Origin: Bacilli bacterium
GTDB taxonomy: Bacteria; Bacillota_I; Bacilli_A; RFN20; CAG-826
NCBI GenBank assembly: GCA_017445245.1
Contig: JAFSUM010000013.1
Coordinates: 1-41,297 of the forward strand
Direction: 5' to 3'
DNA: 41,297 nt
The notes under the pieces are model-generated. The model ran no database searches, was not told where the DNA came from, and saw only the letters and a list, made by a program, of their open reading frames with translations. Each line of letters begins with the position of its first letter. Within the stretch, counting starts at the first letter, position 1. This document shows positions 36,503 to 41,297 of the stretch, in pieces. The position numbers were made by a program, and so were the translations under genes.

Positions 36503-38404
36503 TTATTTCTTGATGATGGCCCCGAAGTGGCAGCCAGCCATACAGGAGCCGCACTTGATGCACTTGCTCTGGTCGATGGCGTGGACGAATTTGTTCGGGA
36601 GCGGCTTGACGGTGACAGGATCGGCGGTCGGCGCGATGCAGCTCACCGGGCAGTTACGGGCGCAGAGGGTGCAGCCCATGCACTTTTCGGGAAGGATCTG
36701 ATATTGCATCAGGTTCTTGCAGACGTGGGCGGGGCACTTCTTCTCTTTGACGTGCGCTTCGTATTCTTCGGGGAAGTTCGTCATCGTGGAGAGAATCGGG
36801 TTCGCGGCGGTCTGGCCGAGAGCGCAGAGGGAGCCGTTTTTGATGACGGTGGCGAGTTCCTTCATGTCTTCGAGGGTCTTTTCGGTGCCCTTGCCTTCGG
36901 TGATGGCAGTGAGCATTTCGAATAGACGCTTCGTGCCGATACGGCAGGGTGAACACTTACCGCAGGATTCGTCGACGATGAAGTCCATGTAGAAGTGGGC
37001 GATGTCAACCATGCAGTTGTCTTCATCCATGACGATCGCGCCGCCGGAACCCATCATGGAGCCACGGGCGACGAGGGTGTCGTAGTCGATCGGGGTGTCG
37101 AGATCTTTCTCGGTCAAGCAGCCGCCGGAAGGACCGCCGGTCTGAATGGCTTTGAAGGCCTTGTTGCCCGGGATGCCGCCGCCGATGTCATAGACGAGGG
37201 TGCGGAGGGTGGTACCCATCGGGACTTCGACGAGGCCGACGTTGTTGACCTTGCCGCCGAGGGCGAAGACCTTGGTGCCCTTGGAGCCTTCGGTGCCGAT
37301 GCAGTTGAACGCGCTCGCACCTTCGCGAAGGATGAAGGGAATCTGGGAAAGGGTTTCGACGTTATTGACGCAGGTAGGCTTGCCCCAGAGGCCTTTGATG
37401 GCCGGGAAGGGCGGACGGGGACGCGGCATGCCGCGCTGACCTTCGATGGAGTTAAGAAGAGCGGTTTCTTCGCCGCAGACGAAGGCACCGGCGCCAAGAC
37501 GGATATGGGCACGGAAGCTGAAGTCGGTACCGAGGATGTGATCACCGAGCAAGCCAACTTTCTCCATATCTTCGATGGCGCGTTGCAAACGCGAGACCGC
37601 GACGGGGTATTCGGCACGGACATAGAAGTAGCCTTCGGAAGCGCCGAACGCGTAGCCGGCGATCATCATACCTTCGATGACTTCGAAGGGGTTGCCTTCG
37701 AGGATCGAGCGGTCCATGAACGCGCCGGGGTCGCCTTCGTCGCCGTTGCAGACGACATATTTCTGATCGGCCTGGACATTGGCCGCGAATTGCCATTTAC
37801 GGCCGGTGGGGAAACCACCGCCGCCACGGCCGCGGATGCCAGAGGCGAGGACTTCGTCGATGACTTCCTGCGGGGTCATTTGGGTGATGGCCCGCTTCAA
37901 GCCTTTGAAGCCGTCGTAGCCGAGAGCTTCTTCGAGTAGGTCCGGATTGATGAGAGAGCAGCCATGGAGAGCGATACGGACTTGCTTTTTGTAGAAGTTG
38001 ATATCGTCTTGCTTAGCGACTTTCTCGTGGGTCTGCGGGTCAACGTAAAGGAGATTCTCGCAGATTTCTCCGCCGATGATGTCCTTCTCGATGATCTGTT
38101 TGACATCGGAGACCTTAACGGCGCGATAGAGGGTATCTTCGGGGAAGATTTTGACGAAGGGACCCTGGGAGCAGAAGCCGAAGCAGCCGACGTGGTTGAC
38201 GGTGACTTTGTCTTCGAGGCCGTGAGCCTTGAGTTCCTTCTCGATCTCGGCCTGGATATCGACCGAGTTATTGGCGATACAGCCCGTGCCACCGCAGACG
38301 ACGATGGCGCGCTTGCCGCCTTCGCCCTTCAATTTGGCATGAAGGACTTTGGTACATTCCGCGATATGGGTATCGAGGGATTGGACGGTTTTGATTTGTT
38401 CCAT
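36503..38404 (-). CDS. hydB: HydB, NuoF-like NADH/FMN subunit
   Basis: 633 aa. An N-terminal thioredoxin-like [2Fe-2S] domain (CGGTGC, then HVGCFGFC), a NuoF core with the FMN/NADH region GIRGRGGGGFPTGRKW and NGDEGDPGAFMDR, the [4Fe-4S] motif ESCGKCSPCRIGT, and C-terminal two-cluster ferredoxin (CMGCTLCARNCP and CIKCGSCMAGC). It binds NAD(H) and FMN and passes electrons to HydA. It starts two bases after the hydC stop, with GGAGG inside the end of hydC. Confidence 0.95.
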   Translation of the reverse strand: MEQIKTVQSLDTHIAECTKVLHAKLKGEGGKRAIVVCGGTGCIANNSVDIQAEIEKELKAHGLEDKVTVNHVGCFGFCSQGPFVKIFPEDTLYRAVKVSDVKQIIEKDIIGGEICENLLYVDPQTHEKVAKQDDINFYKKQVRIALHGCSLINPDLLEEALGYDGFKGLKRAITQMTPQEVIDEVLASGIRGRGGGGFPTGRKWQFAANVQADQKYVVCNGDEGDPGAFMDRSILEGNPFEVIEGMMIAGYAFGASEGYFYVRAEYPVAVSRLQRAIEDMEKVGLLGDHILGTDFSFRAHIRLGAGAFVCGEETALLNSIEGQRGMPRPRPPFPAIKGLWGKPTCVNNVETLSQIPFILREGASAFNCIGTEGSKGTKVFALGGKVNNVGLVEVPMGTTLRTLVYDIGGGIPGNKAFKAIQTGGPSGGCLTEKDLDTPIDYDTLVARGSMMGSGGAIVMDEDNCMVDIAHFYMDFIVDESCGKCSPCRIGTKRLFEMLTAITEGKGTEKTLEDMKELATVIKNGSLCALGQTAANPILSTMTNFPEEYEAHVKEKKCPAHVCKNLMQYQILPEKCMGCTLCARNCPVSCIAPTADPVTVKPLPNKFVHAIDQSKCIKCGSCMAGCHFGAIIKK

Positions 38405-38406
38405 GA

Positions 38407-38892
38407 TTAAGCCTCAGCCTCCATCTTCTTGTATTCGTCGATGATCTTGCCGACCTGGTCGGGGGTCACCTTCGGATAGACCTTGCCATTGATGGACATG
38501 GCCGGAGCAAGGGCGCAGGCGCCGATGCAGCGGATCGCCTCGATCGTGAAGAGGCCGTCCTTGGTGGTCTCGCCGGCCTTGATGCCGAGCAAGGTGGAGA
38601 ATTTATCGATGACCTGCTGGCTGTTCTTGACGAAGCAAGCGGTGCCAAGGCAGATGCCGATAACATACTTTCCTTTGGGTTTGAGCGAGAAGAAGGAGTA
38701 GAAAGTGACGACTCCATAAATCTCGGCGACGGGGATTCCCGTTCTATCGGAGATGATCTGCTGGACTTCCAGAGGGATATACCCATACTCCTTCTGGATG
38801 GCCGAAAGGATCATCATCAACGGCGAGGGCTCATTCGCGTATTTGTCGCAAATGTCATTTACGCCCTTCACCACTTCAGGCTTTATTGCCAT
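38407..38892 (-). CDS. hydC: HydC, NuoE-like [2Fe-2S] subunit
   Basis: 161 aa. Thioredoxin-like [2Fe-2S] protein with cysteines in GICLGTACFV and RCIGACALAP, as in NuoE. Third subunit of the NAD-linked hydrogenase. GACAGGAGGATAACGC precedes ATG 38890-38892; it is the first gene of the hydC-hydB-hydA operon. Confidence 0.95.
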   Translation of the reverse strand: MAIKPEVVKGVNDICDKYANEPSPLMMILSAIQKEYGYIPLEVQQIISDRTGIPVAEIYGVVTFYSFFSLKPKGKYVIGICLGTACFVKNSQQVIDKFSTLLGIKAGETTKDGLFTIEAIRCIGACALAPAMSINGKVYPKVTPDQVGKIIDEYKKMEAEA

Positions 38893-38928
38893 GCGTTATC
38901 CTCCTGTCACAACGTGACGTATGTGTAC

Positions 38929-38957
38929 ATTTTATGTGCGCGAGGGCACATCAACAA
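38929..38957 (-). promoter_or_regulatory. hyd operon promoter with a palindrome in its spacer
   Basis: Minus-strand TTGTTG (38952-38957), 17-bp spacer, TAAAAT (38929-38934). ATGTGC (38934-38939) and GCACAT (38946-38951) form a six-plus-six palindrome in the spacer, and ATGTGTACAT lies at 38921-38930 around the -10, so a redox-responsive repressor could bind. Further upstream GTTAA-N6-TTAAC (about 38975-38996) and TTTGAA-N6-TTCAAA (39021-39038) are extra inverted repeats. Confidence 0.5.
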
Positions 38958-39086
38958 CGGGAAATTTTGCGCACGTTAAATGTTAAAAATACTTAACTTT
39001 TTACTTGTCAATCAAAACGATTTGAATAATCCTTCAAAACGTTTTTCTGGTTTCCAAAAATTTGAAGCGAGATTTGCAAGATTCGT

Positions 39087-39605
39087 CTATTTTTGACGGG
39101 CTTTTTGAATGAGCTCTTCGAGTTCCTTCCGCTCTTTTGTAAACGGATGTCCGCCGAACGTTTCGCGGAAAGCACTAACTTTGTCGTAATGCCAAAGCAT
39201 CCACGCTTCTTTGCCTTTGGGGACGCGGTGGAACGGCAATGGGTACATGTGGGTTAGGATCGCGCGGACGGCATCGTGAGGAATATCGAACTCGCGCAAG
39301 GCGTTGATGCTGGCATAGTAAGCGTGCTGGGTCGCGTGGTGTTCGGGATGATGCTCGTCATGCCAATCGTAAAGGAAATAGTCATGGAGCAATGCGGCAG
39401 GGAGCAAGACATCGAGGTCCACTCCTTTCTTGCGTTGACCATGTTTTAGACAATAGAACGTGACGGCAAGGACGTGGTCATAGGTTGTAAAATCGCCATG
39501 CTGGCAATAAGACTTCATCTTATCGAATGCGGGGTGCAGCAAAATAGAACCGCATTGATCGAAGAGAGTTTGGGCTAATGATTTGCTGTCCAGCTTTTTC
39601 TGCAT
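39087..39605 (-). CDS. HD-domain phosphohydrolase-like protein
   Basis: 172 aa from ATG 39603-39605. The metal-binding residues of the HD superfamily are visible: H in YDHVLAVTFY, HD in LLPAALLHDYFLYDWHD, then further histidines (HHPEHHATQH). Family members hydrolyse nucleotides or other phosphate esters; the substrate cannot be read from the sequence. CATAAT at 39612-39617 lies 6 nt before the ATG and there is no Shine-Dalgarno site. Divergent or unrelated to the hyd operon beyond proximity. Confidence 0.82.
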   Translation of the reverse strand: MQKKLDSKSLAQTLFDQCGSILLHPAFDKMKSYCQHGDFTTYDHVLAVTFYCLKHGQRKKGVDLDVLLPAALLHDYFLYDWHDEHHPEHHATQHAYYASINALREFDIPHDAVRAILTHMYPLPFHRVPKGKEAWMLWHYDKVSAFRETFGGHPFTKERKELEELIQKARQK

Positions 39606-39611
39606 GAGGTT

Positions 39612-39617
39612 ATTATG
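39612..39617 (-). promoter_or_regulatory. -10 box 6 nt before the HD-domain gene
   Basis: CATAAT on the minus strand, six bases (AACCTC) and then ATG. It is almost identical in layout to the phosphoesterase start at 20278 (CATAAT-AACGAT-ATG). Confidence 0.5.
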
Positions 39618-39760
39618 TCTTTTTGACAATAAGATGGATGGTTTTTGTCCGTGGTTCCTTTTAGGAATGGTCTTTTACCAGTTAAACAACAAAAATGTTG
39701 GTTACTTTTGGTTTGGAAATGCGGGCATGGCCCGAAAACACACACGGCCCTTTTAAGCGC

Positions 39761-40813
39761 TTATTCAAAATACGCCTGCAGCTCTACGAACTGTTTGAAG
39801 CGGGGCAACGCAAAGGCGATCTTGCCATAACCAGTGGATTTGATAATCCCCTTTTCGATTAATTGCGATCTAAGACGCTGGAAATTACTTTCAGAAAGCT
39901 GCATCGCGCCGGAAATGGCGCGCAAGTCGGGATTATCACCATTTCCCGCCTCAAGACAAAAACGCTTTTCTTGGGCGGTAAGGTCCTTCCAAATCACCCC
40001 ATATCCATTCCTTCTAAGGTAATCGTCGTAATCAGACATGAGGCGGTTGTCTATTTCGTGGCGATCGTGGTTATAAAAAAGATAGCCAAGAACTTGGTAG
40101 GCAAACGCATATCCTTCCGTCAACTTGGCAAGCGCGGCTGCCGTTTCGATTGGAAGGCCCATCAGTCTTTGATACTCCCTAGCGATCTCGACAAGGTCCA
40201 AGGGTGGCAAATCGATTTTCGGCATGCGCGAAAGGAAGCTCGACGCTGAGGAGGATACGAGCGAGTTGACGTTGTTCTTTAACCCCGTCATCAGCAGAAA
40301 AAGCTCGTACCCCTTCCCGACCATGGACTGATAGAAATTCGCGAAGTATTTCATTTCGGGTGTAGGCGATACCTCGTCGATGGTAATCAAAACACGCTTT
40401 TTGGCCTCATTAGTCCGGCGCAGCAAGTTCTCAAAGATGATTTCAGGATTGGTAATGCCTTCGCCTTTTTTGATTTCGAGTGTGAATATCTTCGCGTTAA
40501 TGTTGATAGACCAGTCGAGGAAAAGGCTGTCTTTTTTCCCTTCATAAAGCAACTTTTCTGATAGCGGCCTGACTAGATCGCCTTGAGGGTTCACGTCCAA
40601 GACAATCCAATCCTTTTTCCCGCGGAATTCCTCGGCCAACTTGCGTAGCGTCACCGTTTTCCCAGAACCGCGCACCCCAGTAATTACATAGGAAAAAGTG
40701 GATGGATTTGGGGCAAGGAAGGTCGACATGATCTCCTCAAATTGTGCTTGTCTTTCAATAAAACTATATGGTGGCTTACCGAACATAAGGCTAAACGGGT
40801 TGTTTTTTTCCAT
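39761..40813 (-). CDS. P-loop ATPase with C-terminal winged helix (archaeal-type ATPase_2 family)
   Basis: 350 aa from ATG 40811-40813, with GGAGGAT 8-9 nt upstream. Walker A GVRGSGKT (46-53), Walker B RVLITIDEV, sensor-like LFLLMTGLKNNV, and a C-terminal helix-turn-helix about residues 275-345 (LRAISGAMQLSESNFQRLRS). Such AAA/STAND-like ATPases are common in gut Firmicutes and archaea; most have no known function. The start MEKNNPFSLMFGKPPYSF matches the family's typical beginning. The phased repeats at 40848-40913 lie directly upstream. Confidence 0.85.
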   Translation of the reverse strand: MEKNNPFSLMFGKPPYSFIERQAQFEEIMSTFLAPNPSTFSYVITGVRGSGKTVTLRKLAEEFRGKKDWIVLDVNPQGDLVRPLSEKLLYEGKKDSLFLDWSININAKIFTLEIKKGEGITNPEIIFENLLRRTNEAKKRVLITIDEVSPTPEMKYFANFYQSMVGKGYELFLLMTGLKNNVNSLVSSSASSFLSRMPKIDLPPLDLVEIAREYQRLMGLPIETAAALAKLTEGYAFAYQVLGYLFYNHDRHEIDNRLMSDYDDYLRRNGYGVIWKDLTAQEKRFCLEAGNGDNPDLRAISGAMQLSESNFQRLRSQLIEKGIIKSTGYGKIAFALPRFKQFVELQAYFE

Positions 40814-40847
40814 TGCTGTTATCCTCCAACTTCGGAAATAGTATGCA

Positions 40848-40913
40848 ACTTTATGCATTTTTATGCAACTTTATGTCACTTTATAAAACTTATAGTACTT
40901 TATAGTACTTTGT
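40848..40913. repeat. About seven tandem ACTTTAT repeats in 10-bp phase
   Basis: ACTTTAT or a near match starts at 40848, 40858 (TTTTTAT), 40868, 40878, 40888 (ACTTATA), 40897 and 40907 (ACTTTGT). The spacing of 9-10 bp places every copy on one face of the helix. It lies between the divergent ATPase and pilin genes, 35 bp from the ATPase start codon. Confidence 0.7.
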
Positions 40914-40962
40914 TCTTTCTATAGCAGAGATTATGGGCGAAGTCCCCTGCCGCTTTTCTACG

Positions 40963-40992
40963 TTTTGTAGTGATGCCCCCGTCACTACAAAA
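40963..40992. promoter_or_regulatory. 11-bp perfect inverted repeat upstream of the pilin gene
   Basis: TTTTGTAGTGA (40963-40973) and TCACTACAAAA (40982-40992), loop of 8 nt with five C. Followed on the plus strand by CCCGG, not a T-tract, so a poor plus-strand terminator; on the minus strand TTTTC-like bases are also lacking. It may be a leader hairpin or an operator. Confidence 0.5.
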
Positions 40993-41062
40993 ACCCGGTT
41001 CCCGAACGGCCTAAACCCACGCCCCACCGAATGCATTTGGCCAAAAGCCAGGAAAGGAAAAC

Positions 41063-41297
41063 ATGAAAAAAGCATTCAACAAGAAGAAGGGCTTCACCAT
41101 CGTCGAGCTCGTCATCGTCGTCGCCGTCATCGGCGTCCTCACCGCGATCCTCGTCCCGACCTTCGTGAACCTCACCAACAAGGCCAACGAGGCCTCCAAC
41201 CAGGCCTTCGTCAAGAACCTCAACACCGCCATGGCGATGCGCGAGGCCGAGGAAGGCAAGAACAAGACCATGTCCGAGGCCGTCGAGGACGCCAAGA
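41063..41297 (+). CDS. Type IV pilin-like protein (prepilin), cut by window edge
   Basis: 78 codons visible. MKKAFNKKKG followed by FTIVELVIVVAVIGVLTAIL is a class III signal: positively charged leader, cleavage between G and F, glutamate at +5 and a hydrophobic helix of about 20 residues. This identifies a pilin or pseudopilin for type IV pili or a competence-like system. AGGAAAGGAAA lies before ATG 41063. The codons are strongly C-ending (GTC, ATC, CTC), consistent with high expression. The rest of the locus lies outside the window. Confidence 0.88.
   Translation, partial: MKKAFNKKKGFTIVELVIVVAVIGVLTAILVPTFVNLTNKANEASNQAFVKNLNTAMAMREAEEGKNKTMSEAVEDAK

Noticed and set aside
38970-39000. Possible Rex site upstream of hyd (GTTAA-N6-TTAAC)
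   Set aside because: Rex sites have a 4-nt centre and TTGT/ACAA flanks; the spacing and flanks do not fit.
41000-41050. GGCCTAAACC upstream of the pilin as part of a GEMM-I riboswitch
   Set aside because: The accompanying conserved blocks (GACGCAAAGCC and the GGUAGGUAGCGGGG type strand) are absent.

Overview
This window looks like chromosome of a Bacillota (Firmicutes) bacterium on the Bacilli/Erysipelotrichia/Mollicutes side, probably an uncultivated fermentative anaerobe. Reasons: the rplK-rplA-rplJ-rplL-(methyltransferase)-rpoB-rpoC and rpsL-rpsG-fusA-tuf clusters follow the Bacillus order; S12 carries the Firmicutes-type insertion; cysS, rlmB and a SigH-like gene sit near rpmG-secE-nusG; there is a trimeric [FeFe]-hydrogenase. 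TGA is used as a stop, so this is genetic code 11. The lineage is inference; the gene content is read directly.

Layout. 1-3512 (minus): str operon, tuf (partial), fusA, rpsG, rpsL. 3567-8866 (minus): accessory block between rpsL and rpoC: VapBC-type toxin-antitoxin pair, GntR-regulated ABC exporter, HAD hydrolase, M6-like metalloprotease lipoprotein. 9017-19746 (minus): rpoC, rpoB, methyltransferase, rplL, rplJ with an L10 leader, rplA, rplK. 19766-20278 (minus): YfcE-like phosphodiesterase. 20354-24175 (plus): unknown acidic protein, LytS-like histidine kinase, SARP-type response regulator, rpmG-secE-nusG. 24164-27619 (minus): SigH-like factor, rlmB, cysS, gph-like phosphatase. 27796-29290 (plus): a 1.46-kb stretch without coding capacity, with its own promoter and terminator and full of tetraloop hairpins; I read it as a giant structured ncRNA of no family I recognise. 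29392-31352 (plus): NatAB-like ABC exporter. 31397-34027 (minus): large solute-binding lipoprotein. 34158-34550: decayed DUF3990 gene. 34683-38957 (minus): hydC-hydB-hydA. 39087-40813 (minus): HD-domain protein and a P-loop ATPase with a C-terminal winged helix. 40848-40913: about seven 10-bp-phased repeats. 41063-end (plus): type IV pilin-like protein.

The core is translation and transcription machinery with recognisable sigma-A type promoters (17-bp spacers) and strong Shine-Dalgarno sites. Several other genes lack a Shine-Dalgarno site and have a -10 box only 6-8 nt before the start codon, which suggests leaderless mRNAs. Redox balance is served by the HydABC complex, which in characterised relatives couples NADH and reduced ferredoxin oxidation to H2 formation.

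Most notable: the giant ncRNA, with five UAAA-capped hairpins whose outer base pairs vary compensatorily; an EF-Tu P-loop in which the invariant lysine codon reads threonine; the leaderless promoter pattern; a probable single inversion that split nusG from rplK; a shortened L11 proline-rich segment; and the phased repeat array.
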